This document shows positions 8,971-19,360 of a DNA stretch of 64,000 bases, in pieces (position 1 is the stretch's first letter; each line of letters opens with the position of its first letter). Below the pieces are notes generated by a model. That model searched no databases, was not told the DNA's origin, and worked only from the letters and a program-made list of their open reading frames with translations. A program made the position numbers and the translations under genes. The DNA lies in assembly GCA_020002185.1 (NCBI GenBank), contig CM034536.1:9281284-9345283 (forward strand), given 5' to 3'. Source of the DNA: Paraescarpia echinospica (Eukaryota > Annelida > Polychaeta > Sabellida > Siboglinidae).

Positions 8971-9621
8971 AGGCTGGTGTGTCTCAAGACGAGAGACACT
9001 AACTGGCATAGGCTGATGGGGCGCATCAGTGACACAACCTTCTGTAGGCTGGTGTGTCTCAGGACGAGAGACACTAACTGGCGTAGGCTGATGGGGCGCA
9101 TCAGTGACACAACCTTCTGTAGGCTGGTGTGTCTCAGGAGGAGAGACACTAACTGGCGTAGGCTGATGGGGCGCATCAGTGACACAACCTTCTGTAGGCT
9201 GGTGTGTATCAGGACGAGAGACACTAACTGGCATAGGCTGATGGGGCGCATTAGTGACACAACCTTCTGTAGGCTGGTGTGTCTCGGGAGGAGAGACACT
9301 AACTGGCGTAGGCTGATGGGGCGCATCAGTGACACAACCTTCTGTAGGCTGGTGTGTCTCAGGACGAGAGACACTAACTGGCGCAGGCTGATGGGGCGCA
9401 TCAGTGACACAACCTTCTGTAGGCTGGTGTTGTGTCTCGGGGACACTGACTGGCATAGGCTGCTGTGGTGCACCAGGGACACATGAACTTACTGTGGATG
9501 AACTAGACGTAGAGCTCGGGGAAGGATCTTTAGATCTGCTATTATTGTCTCTTATAAAAGTGGTTTTGGAGTTTGGTTTTTGTTTCTTAAAATAACGTTC
9601 AATTTTTTGTTGCTGCATCAT
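8965..9621 (-). pseudogene. Truncated second copy of the hAT N-terminal ORF
   Basis: Identical start MMQQQKIERYFKKQ and Ser-rich stretch, then six 75-bp units, after which the frame runs straight into the 3' flank of duplication copy A. It therefore has the protein N-terminus but no zinc finger and no transposase domain. It is a product of the 1,490-bp tandem duplication and probably non-functional. Confidence 0.85.
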
Positions 9622-10460
9622 TAGCCTTTTGGGAGCTTTCTACTTTATCTGGGCAGTCTTTTTAAACAAAGTGTTCTCATTTGACTTATCATGGAGCTCA
9701 TTTGGCTTATGCAAGACAACAAAGTGATTTCATTCAAACACGGAACCCAGTTTCCATCTCTGGACCAGAGTATATCCACTGTCCTTGATGATGATGCTTG
9801 ATGAGCTGCTTGCCTAGGATCAGTTAGTTCATGGTAAAGCTGTCGCATCACCATATCAACATCAGGATGTACACTTGTAACTCGTGTCCCAATTACAGAC
9901 ACAAGGACAAACATGGCCATCAATGATCCATGCTTTTTGTCTTTGGAAACCAGTTTTGCTCCCTGCAAAATAGTGCCTTTCTAGTCCCCTGTGTTATTGA
10001 AGTATCCTACAACCACAGGTGATAGAACAGAGAAAAACAGTGTATCGTAACCAAAGGAACATGCCCAAGGTTTATCAGTCTTTTGAAGGCATGGATGGTA
10101 TGCATAATATTCTGAGTAAAGCTGTAATTCTGTGGATGTGAGCATCCTCAAGGTTCCCGCAAGTGACTCCGTCCCCTGTGGAACACAACGTATAATTATT
10201 TATAATATGGTTTTATCCATTTTCTCATTGGGAGGGTAATATTGCTGACAAACAATTATAATTTTAACTAAACACAGCTGCATAGTCACTAAGTGGTTCA
10301 TCAAATATCTAGCAGACTCCAGCAGTATGTTGCATTCTCTTTCAATATGTTGAGATCATGTTAGAAATTATCAATAAGGCAAAGAATTACTATGTTTCTG
10401 GTTACAATCGTGTACACCAAGTAACATAGTGACCAGAAAATCACAACTAATTGTTCATGT
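8971..10460. repeat. Tandem duplication, copy B (1,490 bp)
   Basis: Second copy of 7481-8970. After 10460 the two sequences diverge: copy A is followed by the minisatellite start of copy B, copy B by unique AT-rich DNA. Confidence 0.92.
9645..9968 (-). CDS. Unrecognised ORF upstream of hAT gene, copy B
   Basis: Same 107-codon frame as 8155-8478, carried along by the tandem duplication. No function assigned. Confidence 0.3.
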   Translation of the reverse strand: MQGAKLVSKDKKHGSLMAMFVLVSVIGTRVTSVHPDVDMVMRQLYHELTDPRQAAHQASSSRTVDILWSRDGNWVPCLNEITLLSCISQMSSMISQMRTLCLKRLPR

Positions 10461-12228
10461 AAATTAACTAATTGATTTGGGAGCTGCCTTTAAAACGTAT
10501 TGGACATGTGCTGACCAGAAATATACATATATAGATCATGGGTATATATACACACCCATGATCTTCATAAAGTGCCAGAGTTCTGTTCTAAATTCTACTG
10601 ATTAAATAGACATGTGCAGACAGTCGTCAGGATTAAAAAAGGAAAGCCGTTATCAAAGTCATGATGTTACAGAGATAGAGTTAGACACACCTCTAAGGCA
10701 AAGAGAAGAAACATTGAATAAGCAATTCCCATCACCAGTTGTTTTTAACAGGAATATAACAGGACTTCTGGTAACAGGGCTTCGGCAAGCTCTTCCTCGT
10801 GTTTCTGGGCTAACAATTCATCCAACATCTGATATGAAACAAGTTCTGGCAACAACCTTATATAAGCTGTGTATAGTTCTGTAGCTTTAACTGTGTCATT
10901 TGATGTCAAAGCTTCCTGAAGTGTTCAAATAAATGTGTCATTGTGTTCGATAAATGTGTGATTGATTAAAAATATGGTTCTATAGAATGCGCTATCATTG
11001 ACAACAGGTTAATTTTGTCAGGTGCATTGTTATTTTTAGCAGTAATCGTCCGTACTTAAATGTCTATCCTTGATAATTGAAGAAGTGAATTGTCCACCAA
11101 TCGAGGGTTTGTTGTGCGCTCAAGTAATTTCTTGGTGGCCGGTGTTGGATAAAAACCCTTAACAGTTTGTGACATGGAACTAATGCACATCAAGATGGAA
11201 AGCATTTCATCGGACATTCGTATTCTTTCTATATACTTGACAGCAATCATCGCACTGATGTCATGTTTGCATGCCGCTATCAACAGGGACATGGTGAATA
11301 TTAGACGCACTAATAACAGTATTCCTTCCCATTCAAATACCTATGCTGTATAAACCATGAGACTTGTGTATATTTTGAAAGGGTTGTAATAATATGATAT
11401 TATCTTTAGATATGGCCACTGACAAATTATTTCAATTGCAACATCTTCTGCATCAATTCCCATGAAATGGCAACACAATGTAGCACCGTCGGCAACACTA
11501 TGGCTGGTAAAGTCCTCATTATGTGTTGCGGGGTGATCACGGTAATCAAACACTTGGAAATAATAGAAACGCAGTTGCTTCAGATACGTAAGTCTCGACA
11601 AACATAACCACTTTGTCGACAAAGTTGCGCAGGGAAGCTTTCTGTAGTTCAGTTGGTGAGCTGTCCTCCGATGCGGTGTACTCAGCAAACATCTACCTGT
11701 TCTCAGTGCTGGTACAAGTACTCCAATAAAGTAACTAAGTAAAAGTAGCTCACAAAGGACTCTGCTTCAAAGGATCCTTTGGTCAGGCAGCAATCACACT
11801 GTCCCAAACAAAAGCCCGGTGAAGCTGCTTCATCTCTGGAGTTATAACACGAAATGTAACTTAAAATGTGTAAGTAGAAAATAAAAAATTACAGGTAAAT
11901 GTAATTTGTTACAAGTAAAAGTAATCTAAAAATGTACTTAGTTAAAAGTACATTAAAAATACCTACTTAAGTACTGTAACAAAGTACCGCAAATACTGTA
12001 TTTGTAGCCGCGGCTTTAATTACAGTAGAGTGTAGCCGAAATTATGACGATGACGGCAAAGTTGACGTGCGGTTTTAAATATAATAATTTGCCGAAATTA
12101 TTGTGAGAATTGGGTTGGCAGTAGTAACGGATATTAGTGTGGTAAATAACGGTTCATAATAAGTGAAAAACAACGAAGTCGAATATATGAAATAAACTGC
12201 TGTTACGGGTGCAAAACAAATTATTACA
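10461..12228. other. Mostly unassigned AT-rich region
   Basis: Contains a small stem-loop (AGATCATGGGT and its complement, 10531-10565) and unrecognised short frames: 10612-10884 plus (90 codons), 11310-11056 minus (84 codons) and 11688-11341 minus (115 codons). The stretch 11700-12000 is rich in AAGTAA/AAGTAC words and starts CAGTGCTGG near 11704, a look common at the ends of hAT-type elements, but no paired terminal repeat or target duplication could be shown. Confidence 0.4.
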
Positions 12229-12312
12229 ACACATAAACCCGTGTCCATAACATAAAACCCGTGTCCATAACATGTAAAACCCGTATCCATAAAACATAAA
12301 ACCCGTCTCCAT
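12229..12312. repeat. Short minisatellite, about 21-bp unit
   Basis: Four imperfect tandem copies of CATAAAACCCGTGTCCATAA. It lies just downstream of the pogo pseudogene. Confidence 0.85.
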
Positions 12313-12400
12313 TAACTCGTTTCCAATCACCAAAAGATCAACATCACACTCACAGCACCGAGCAAACTTGTGAAAGCGATGTCACCGTCCGTTTCACAAC

Positions 12401-14086
12401 CTAGAAACCTTCAAAATCGCTCTCGTTGTCGCTGTCGAGAAAGGCAGCGGGCACCGGCACAGCAGCGTCATCCCATGGGCACGTGTCATTGTCCGAGTCG
12501 CCGGAATCGCTTACCTTGGCTGCATCCACCGGACACACATCCTCGAACATAATGTCGTCGTCCGTTCCGTCGAGGTTGTTCGATATGCCACACTTCTTAA
12601 AGCTGTGCACGATCATGGCAGAAGAAATCTCATCCCACGCCTTGACCATCCACTGCCCCAAGATCTCCGTGGTTGGCGTTCGATGGTGGCCAACGAGAGT
12701 GAGCGATGGTTCGCCGTTGATCATCCAATCCTACCACAAGTGTCTTATCTGCAACTTGACTGAACGATTGATGCTAACGTCAAGCGGTTGTAAAAGCGGC
12801 GTCAGACCTCCGGGGATGACCGCACCATTGATCTCGCAACGGTGGAGTTCCTGTCGTACAGCTGCCATCATATGGACTTGGGAGCTTTCCCACACTAGCA
12901 GGCGTCGTCTGCTTTCGTTGTTTCGCGGGAATATGCAGCGTATCCACTCGATGCAGCCTGTTAGATAAAAAATAACTATGAGTCAAATGTAGCACAATGC
13001 AAACAAACATGACACGACCCGTGCGAACAATGCAAATGCCCGCTCCACCCATGCACTAATTCTAAGACAAAGAAACAACATTAGGGAATCCCAATATAAT
13101 GACCCATTTGACCATGGCATTCTCACGAACTGTTTTCAAATAATTGCTTTCTACTTTCCGACGATCACCTACTTTTGAAACATTGTATATCACTTGAGCC
13201 ACAGTTAGCTGAAATGAGCATCAGCCATCGTTACGTAGCAATCATAGCGGATCGTTTTATTATAGACTGGGGAGCGTGTCTGCTCGTCTATCCGGAATTA
13301 GCCAGTGTAGTAATTTTTAACAGAAAGTCTGCTGCATAGAACGTAGGAAGATTGAAGGTATTGCGGCTAACTCGGCTCATCTCGGTATTATTGCCAATAC
13401 AGCTTGCTTTGAAACTGACATACTCCTTTTAACCATATCACACTCAAATGTAATAATACCGGTGTAATAAATATAAACTTATGCTATTTCATCAATGTAG
13501 CCTTTTCGCTGAATGGGTACTCGACAGCCACCGACATTCACCTTTACGTCACGGACGGCCGTGAATCCTCGCTTCTCACCTCCGTTGGTCCGAATGAGGA
13601 CAGTCTTGTTGCCATGTGGTGCAGAGTGCGATTGCCTTTCATTGGCGTCTCGTCCATGTTAAAAATGTCTCGTAGTTCGTAGTTGTGTGAGCGGCGTGCA
13701 CTCAACACAAGTGCTTGGAAACGATCAAGTTTCTCCTCTGTGTCCTTAGGCAACTTTTGTCCGATTGAAGTCCCATGTTGTGTTGATAGTCCGTGGCTAG
13801 TTTTGAAACTCGGCAACCAGCCGTTCGACGCCTTGAATCTCGCATTCTCTGTCATTTGTTGTGCTTCAAGTTGAAGAGCTTTCCCGCTGACAGCATGTCC
13901 CTCAGCCCACGAATATTTTAGCCAGGCTATGAGCTTTTCATCAAGTTGCATAACCAGAAATCCCCGCATAACATTTTGAGCATGCGCAGTGATACCCAAA
14001 CTAGCACACACATCGCAGTGTGGAAAATGTAGGGCAATCCCGTTGTAGCGAAACATTTGGTCGTTGAAATATTTGGATTTTGACCT
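12401..14086 (-). pseudogene. pogo/Tigger (DDE_1) transposase pseudogene
   Basis: Minus-strand pieces: CENP-B-type HTH and first catalytic Asp at 14056-13570 (SWAEGHAVSGKALQLEAQQM, NGWLPSFKTSHGLS, FNMDETPM), a shifted continuation at about 13600-13500 (NGGEKRGFTAVRDVKV), then after a gap the second catalytic block at 12960-12735 (RRRLLVWESSQVHMM, VIPGGLTPLLQPLD), and the C-terminus at 12724-12401 (AWDEISSAMIVHSFKKCGIS). The block normally LVWDS reads LVWES, so the second catalytic Asp is Glu. A TAG after IRHLW and at least one frameshift break it. About 520 bp between 13486 and 12963 may be an intron, since TTTTTTATCTAACAG precedes the second block. The N-terminal end is cut by Gypsy-2. Confidence 0.85.
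14045..14080. repeat. CGAAACATTTGGTCG-type repeat beside the Gypsy-2 insertion
   Basis: The motif GAAACATTTGGTCGTTGAAA followed by TATTTGG recurs near 19429-19456, 26260-26280 and 26343-26370. Here it overlaps the first codons of the pogo frame. Confidence 0.6.
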
Positions 14087-14277
14087 TAAATAACACCCTT
14101 TGTATTTGCATCGATGTTTATGTAGTGTGACAACTTACACGCATCTACAGCAATGAATAAACGAGTCATAAAGCATAGTACTGTATAGGTAGATACAATA
14201 AACTGTAGCGTTGTCAAATGCTCGAGAAATGATGCATGTTCAGATCTCCTATAGTCCGCTAGGGGTACACTCCACTA
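14087..14277 (-). repeat. 3' LTR of Gypsy-2
   Basis: 191 bp; on the element strand it begins TAGTGGAGTG and ends GTTATTTA. The stretch before it on the minus strand, GGACTTGGGAGCA, is the likely polypurine-like tract, though it is not a clean purine run. Confidence 0.9.
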
Positions 14278-14325
14278 TGCTCCCAAGTCCTCGAGCCAGA
14301 GGGCTGACAATGGAAGTGTGACCGT

Positions 14326-15574
14326 CTACATTTCCTCCACTAGTCTCCTTGGAGGTCGCCGGGTGCGACCGCCAAGTCGCCGAACAGCGGGTGTCGGAGC
14401 AGGGATCGGTGGCGGAACCTCAGCGGCCGGTGTGGGTGGGGGCGCGGCCAGCTGGGTCATCTCACGACTAGTACGAGGAGGCTGCCCGGCGCCGGACTCG
14501 GGCCTGGCCGGGGTCGCTGGCACGGGTGTAGTCGGCCTGGGTAGAGGCGACACTGGGTCGGCGGGCTGGGTCGGTGTCCCGGGAAGCATGGGCGACGGTG
14601 GCGTGGTCGTGGCGGGGGGAATGACAGATGGCGAGTTGATCAACGGGGCCCTGGCGATATGCGGCGTGTACAGGCGTAGGTGTTTCCTGTTACGGAGTGT
14701 GACACGCCCCGACCCGTCCACTCGTACGACATATTGGTCGTACTGTCGTACCTCAACTACGATTCCGGTGCGGTCCCACTTGGTTGGGTGCGGGCCAACC
14801 AGATTCTGCAGCCTTACGCAGTTGCCGATAGTGAGTGGAGGTAGGACACGTGTGTGCTCCGACAGTCGCTCATGTGCCCTCATGTTTCGGACACGTAGTG
14901 CGTCCTCTCTTGCTTGCAGTGTTTCGCGCCACGTCCAGTGGGGTAGGTACTGTCCGGGCGGTACTGGGATGAAGTCCCGGATGCGGCGTCCAAAGATGAT
15001 CTCGGCAGGACTGACCTTCGACATCGGATCTGGCGTGTTTCTGTAGGCTAACATGGCCCGTTGGAATGCGTCGGTGTTCAGGGAACCACCTGGGCCCGTG
15101 CTGCCAACCAGCATCCGCTTGACCGTTTTCACCCCCGACTTCCGCCCTGCAGTTGCTGTGTGGGTTTGCTACGCTGCTGATGCGGTGACGTATACTCCAG
15201 TTCTGGAGGAATGTCTTTGTAGCGCCTGCCTTGAACTCAGGTCCCCCGTCCGAGGAGAGCTCCTCGGCGATGCCGAAGGTCACGAACACTCTTCGGAGCG
15301 TGGCAATGAGGCCTTTGGAGCCCTCTGCGTTCTCTTCTATGATAGGCCAATTAGAGTATCTGTCCACGGCGACGAGGTAGTGATGGCCGCCGTAGCTGAA
15401 GTAGTCAGCACATATCGCCTGGAAGGGGTAGACTGGTCGTGTTGGTGGTGTAGGCGGCGAGTTTGGTTGTGACGGCGCCATGCGGCTGCACGCTGTACAG
15501 TGTGCAAGTGTCTCTTCAATTGCCGAAGTCATACCTGACCAGAAGAATGACCCCTCTGCTCGCGACACCATCAT
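14326..15574 (-). pseudogene. Integrase of Gypsy-2, frameshifted
   Basis: The zinc-binding region (HSAHQG, then CTACSR) leads into the DDE core: Asp in CADYFSYGG, Asp in [11 protein letters not shown] and Glu in NCRAEVG. Directly after the Glu the frame shifts (about 15140) and the C-terminal part continues as [23 protein letters not shown] and RTGIVVEVRQYDQYVVR, ending in a long Pro-rich tail with no chromodomain. An in-frame TAG (15605-15607) separates it from the RNase H ORF upstream; it replaces a residue just before ALHSAHQG. Confidence 0.88.
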
Positions 15575-15604
15575 CGAAATACCCTGGTGAGCCGAGTGGA
15601 GTGC

Positions 15605-16807
15605 CTACAAGACACGTGCTCGGAGAGTGGGTGGTATGACGATTCTGTCCTTGTAAAGGATGACGCCGTCGTACTCGGTTAGCTTCTCCCGGTACTGGTG
15701 GTACGTGCGGATGACACTGAGCATGGCTGATGGCGTGTCAGGAAAGCCGTTGTGGATGACATCCACTAGAGCGGACATGTCGGGGTCGCTCGCCGTGGCA
15801 GTGCGCACGTCGTCCCATGTGACCGACTTGATGAGTTCCGTGGCTGTGGACGCGCAAGTCTGTGAGCAGCGAGGTGGCGCCGGATCGTCGCGGGATCGGA
15901 GGGCTGCGGGGGCTGCCGCGGCCACGTCATCGGGCAGGGCGGGAATCTCGGCGTCGCCCACTGGGTGTCGTGATAGGGCGTCGGCGACGGTGTTGCGGAC
16001 GCCGGGGATGTGGAGCACGCGAAACCGGTACCGCAGCGACTTTTCCTTAATGTTCCGCAAGCGAGGGTTTGGGATGTCGTCGAGGGCGCGGTCACCCAGC
16101 ACCTTGAGTAGTGGCTTGTGGTCTACTGCTACCATGAGGTCCGAACATCCCAGGGTGAAATGTCGAGCCTTGTCAAGGGCGTCTACAACTGCCAGCGCCT
16201 CGCCCTCGATGGGGGCATAACGTGACTCAGCGCCGTGTGTGAAACGGTTGCCCATCAGCACTACTTTCCAGCCCAACTTGCAGCAGAACGGTCGGACACC
16301 AGCGCAGTCACAGTGTTTCTGGACTAGCCAGTACCCGAGCCCTTCCTTAGACCAGTCTGTGGCGAGGCACGTCGGGCGTGACTGGTCGAAGATCTCGACT
16401 CCTTGCCTGATCTGGTCGATGATCACGACTTTCGACTGCCTGAATAGGCGATCCAAATGTTCCGTCCAGGCGAACGGCTGATCTGATTTCAGGAGGTCGC
16501 GGAATGGTTGCATGTGGTCCGCTACGGCGAAGGCATAAGCCACCTGGTTAACGAGACCGAACCAGCTTCTGATGTCTGTGACATTCCTCGGTGTCGGGAA
16601 GTCCTTTATCGACTGCAACACCTTCGAGCATGGTTTCACTGTCGTGGGTGATATCTCAAAGCCTGCAAACTCGACGGTGTCTTTACCGAACACAAACTTG
16701 TCCGGATTCTGCGTGATGCCATTGCGGCCACACGTGTCCAGCCACTGCACTGCCTGCCAAAAGCCTGCTCGATGTTGTCCGCCCACAGTAGGGTATCGTC
16801 GATGCAT
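15605..16807 (-). pseudogene. RT C-terminus and RNase H of Gypsy-2
   Basis: Starts in the RT thumb (NPDKFVFGKDTVEFAGFEIS), then the connection (PFRDLLKSDQPFAWTEHLD) and RNase H with CLATDWSKEGLGYWLVQK, ESRYAPIEGEALAVV and VAVDHKPLLKVLGD, followed by HIPGVRNTVADALSRHP. The RNase H carboxylates (Asp, Glu, Asp) are present. A frameshift near 16800 separates it from the catalytic palm upstream. Confidence 0.9.
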
Positions 16808-17745
16808 TTTGTCTTGTTGGGTATGTGGGCGACGATCTCATCGAACCGCCGTGTGAAGCCATCGCCAGACGCCACATATCCTTGGGGTGCTGAGCGGTAG
16901 CGATAGCGGCCCCAAGACGTTATGAACGTCGTGAGGTGGCGGTCGTCGGGGTGGAGTGGGACAGCGTGGTAGCTGTTCCAGGCGTCACACACCGTTTTCT
17001 TTGTTCCATGAGGCACCGATCTCGCTTGGTGAAAGGGTCTCTGGGTGTGGTGGGTCTCCCTGGTGGCACTGGCGTTAAGGCCCTGGAGATCCACAGTCAG
17101 TCGAGGCTTCCCGTTCTTCTTTGCGCCGATAACCATGCGATGACACCAGGTGACAGGGGTGCCAGTTGGTACCTCCTCGATGACGCCCATACTGCAGTCT
17201 TGGTCGAGGCCGGCCTTCAAGTCGCTTCGCCAGTGAATCGGGACGTCGATCGGTGTGTGGCAGGCGACAGGCTTGGCGTCTGGGTCAATCATTAGCCGGA
17301 GTGGCGGGCCCTCCATCGGGAGGAGAGGCTGGTGGTGATACGTGTTGAATGTGCTAGCCTTGTAGTGCGACAGCAACCACCGCTCCAGTTTTCTGCGGTT
17401 GTCCTCAATGGCTGGATAGGGCAACTCTTGCGGAGGCAGTGGTGGAGGTTGACGGCGGGGGCACTCACAGGCCGCGGTCATCGACGACTCTGAGGCGGCG
17501 CTGCACGTGTTCACCTCCGCTGAGGGCTGTTGGCTTTGGCCGACGTCAGGAAAGTTACGCGACACAATGCCTAGCGCCACACATGCTCCTCGAGACAAGA
17601 AGAAGTCGCTCGTGTCTCGACATATGTAAACAATTTGGCGTGTTTCTGTGCCACCTGGAGAAGCGGAGTCTGATAGGCGCAGGGCGATCGCCCCAATTAT
17701 GTCCAAATTGTTTCCGTTGGCAGCTGACATCTGCAGACGTGTTTT
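16636..17745 (-). pseudogene. Protease remainder and RT palm of Gypsy-2
   Basis: The upstream part (CLSKTRLQMSAANGN, IIGAIALRLS) resembles the region after the active site of a retroviral-type aspartic protease; the DTG/DSG triplet itself is not visible at the gag-pol junction. RT follows with VTWCHRMVIGAKKNGKPRLT, VDLQGLNA, NSYHAVPLHPDDRHLTTFIT and the catalytic CIDDTLLW. After that the ORF runs into a frameshift. No ATG is expected for pol. Confidence 0.88.
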
Positions 17746-17761
17746 GCTCAGGCATTGCTCG

Positions 17762-19051
17762 TTATTGCAACGCAGCCTTAGTCGGGCGCCTCAGTGAGGT
17801 GCGGAGGCCGAGGGCGCGAGTGTTGCACGGGTAGTGAGTGATGTATAACGACAATGTAGGTTGTGGGGCCGAGGATTTCTTCACCCACGTGTCTTGAGTG
17901 GCGTCGTAAACGCAGTGTTCGAGTTTGAAGTCCCCGAGGTTGCAGACGATCTCGTTGTCGACAGGCGGCGCGTTCTCCACACTGCATAGTGACTGGAAGA
18001 GAGCTGTAGCGGTTTCCCTCTGCGATGACCGGCGCGAGCGGCGTTGCACATAGAGTGTGCCGGCCGTCGACTTTTGCCTGCATACGGTCCCAAGGTGACC
18101 TTTCTTGCCGCATTTGGTGCAGGTTTGGCCGTATGCCGGGCAGTTGTCAGAGCGTTCATCCCTGCTGCTACCATGGCCGATCTGGCCGCAGTGTGTGCAC
18201 CGCGGAGTAGGCAGGGGTGTGGGTGGGGCATGTTGTTTGAAGACCGCTCTCTGCTGTTTCCGGAATGAGCTGATCTGGGCAGCCACCTCGGTTCCGTCGC
18301 TCAGCTGCTGGAGGGAAATCTTTCCCAATTCCTTGCCCTCAACAAACGCCTCAACCTCTTCGAGAGGTGTACTCGGTCCCTTCTCGGTCAGACAATCCAG
18401 TTTGATGTCATGATCGGCGCAGCCCAGGACGACCTGGTCCCGCACCACAATGTCGCTGTAATCTGCCCCAACGCATGCGTCGTGGTTCGGGCTGCTCGGG
18501 CACTGACACTTGACGACGAACTGGCAAACTCGCACTTGCCCCTTGAGTCGAGCGCTGTAGGCGCGGACAGGTTCGTCTCGGTCCTGCCGCATCTTCGACA
18601 GCACGTCCCGGGCTACCATCGCGTTCTCGGCGCGCACCGCCAACTTCTTAATGTTGGCCAGTAGGTCTCGTTCGCTGCAGGAGGCCAGCGCATCACGGTG
18701 AACCCGCACGAGGTTCTTCCGTAGTCCCTCGGGATTGCAGCAATCCAGGAGCTGGTAAGTGAGGTCGGAGCCGGCAACTCGCGTAGCGTCTTTATATTTA
18801 CGCCAACGTTGCTCGAAATATAGCCAATCTTCCAGGGAGATCCCCTCATCAACGGTCGGGCGGCTAATTTTCTCCACCTTGGCCGTGGCGCCGGCAGCGT
18901 GGCTGGGCGCGGGTGGGGCGACATGCTGATTCTGCGCGTGGATGGTGAGGAGTGTGGCTGCGAGCGTGGCGTCGGTGACATTCGCGCGGTATTCGCATCT
19001 GTCGACGGGACACTTTACATCTACCGTGGGCGTGGCCGGATCCATGATCAC
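17762..19051 (-). CDS. Gag of Gypsy-2
   Basis: 429 codons from an ATG 102 bases inside the primer site. The N-terminus has a C2H2-like finger (CPVDRCEY, then H-x4-H in HAQNQH), the middle is capsid-like (LEDWLYFEQRWRKYKDATRV, LRKNLVRVHRDAL), and the nucleocapsid has two CCHC-type knuckles (CTHCGQIGHGSSRDERSDNC is atypical with a long spacer; CTKCGKKGHLGTVC is canonical). Gag packages the RNA and forms the particle. The frame is intact, unlike pol. Confidence 0.88.
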   Translation of the reverse strand: MIMDPATPTVDVKCPVDRCEYRANVTDATLAATLLTIHAQNQHVAPPAPSHAAGATAKVEKISRPTVDEGISLEDWLYFEQRWRKYKDATRVAGSDLTYQLLDCCNPEGLRKNLVRVHRDALASCSERDLLANIKKLAVRAENAMVARDVLSKMRQDRDEPVRAYSARLKGQVRVCQFVVKCQCPSSPNHDACVGADYSDIVVRDQVVLGCADHDIKLDCLTEKGPSTPLEEVEAFVEGKELGKISLQQLSDGTEVAAQISSFRKQQRAVFKQHAPPTPLPTPRCTHCGQIGHGSSRDERSDNCPAYGQTCTKCGKKGHLGTVCRQKSTAGTLYVQRRSRRSSQRETATALFQSLCSVENAPPVDNEIVCNLGDFKLEHCVYDATQDTWVKKSSAPQPTLSLYITHYPCNTRALGLRTSLRRPTKAALQ

Positions 19052-19152
19052 AACGGTAGATTATGCACCAGGTGCGACCACCGTATTCGCGTATGCGAGC
19101 GTGAGCGATAACAGGCCGGATTGTCGACGAGTGCTTAATACAATGCTGCAGA

Positions 19153-19163
19153 TCGTTTATTCA
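19153..19163 (-). other. Putative self-priming site of Gypsy-2
   Basis: Directly inside the 5' LTR the element strand reads TGAATAAACGA. It does not start TGG as tRNA-primed sites do. Its exact 11-nt complement TCGTTTATTCA lies inside the LTR (19232-19242), about 20 to 30 bases after a TATAC box, where the transcript could begin. That is the arrangement of Tf1 and sushi-type self-priming elements. Confidence 0.6.
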
Positions 19164-19355
19164 TAAATAACACCCTTGTGTATTTGCATCGATGTTTATG
19201 TAGTGTGACACCTTACACGCATCTACAGCAATGAATAAACGAGTCGTAAAGCATAGTACTGTATAGGTAGATACAATAAACTGTAGCGTTGTCAAATGCT
19301 CGAGAAATGATGCAGGCTCAGTTCTCCTGTAGTCCGCTAGGGGTACACTCCACTA
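19164..19355 (-). repeat. 5' LTR of Gypsy-2
   Basis: 192 bp. On the element strand: TAGTGGAGTG start, TATA-like CTATACAGTA (19272-19263), then ACTCGTTTATTCA where initiation is proposed, and TTATTTA end. Confidence 0.92.
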
Positions 19356-19360
19356 GACCT

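Larger units (their letters stand above)
14082..19360 (-). mobile_element. Gypsy-2: full-length Ty3/Gypsy element, inactivated
   Basis: Bounded by LTRs 14087-14277 and 19164-19355 and a 5-bp target duplication GACCT (14082-14086, 19356-19360). The LTRs show about seven substitutions and one small indel over 191 bp, roughly 4 percent. Gag, protease remainder, RT, RNase H and integrase follow in standard Ty3/Gypsy order on the minus strand. GC content in the coding part is clearly above the flanks. Two frameshifts and one nonsense codon inactivate pol. The element sits inside the 5' part of the pogo pseudogene. No chromodomain was seen. Confidence 0.93.

Noticed and set aside
11700..12000. hAT element with CAGTG start and AAGTA-rich body
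   Set aside because: Word usage fits, but no matched inverted end and no duplication could be shown, so it is only mentioned as a possibility.
14318..15046. Gly-rich plus-strand ORF of 242 codons
   Set aside because: Shadow of the Pro-rich integrase tail of Gypsy-2 on the other strand.
15660..16220. Plus-strand ORF of 186 codons
   Set aside because: Shadow of RNase H coding on the minus strand in GC-rich DNA.
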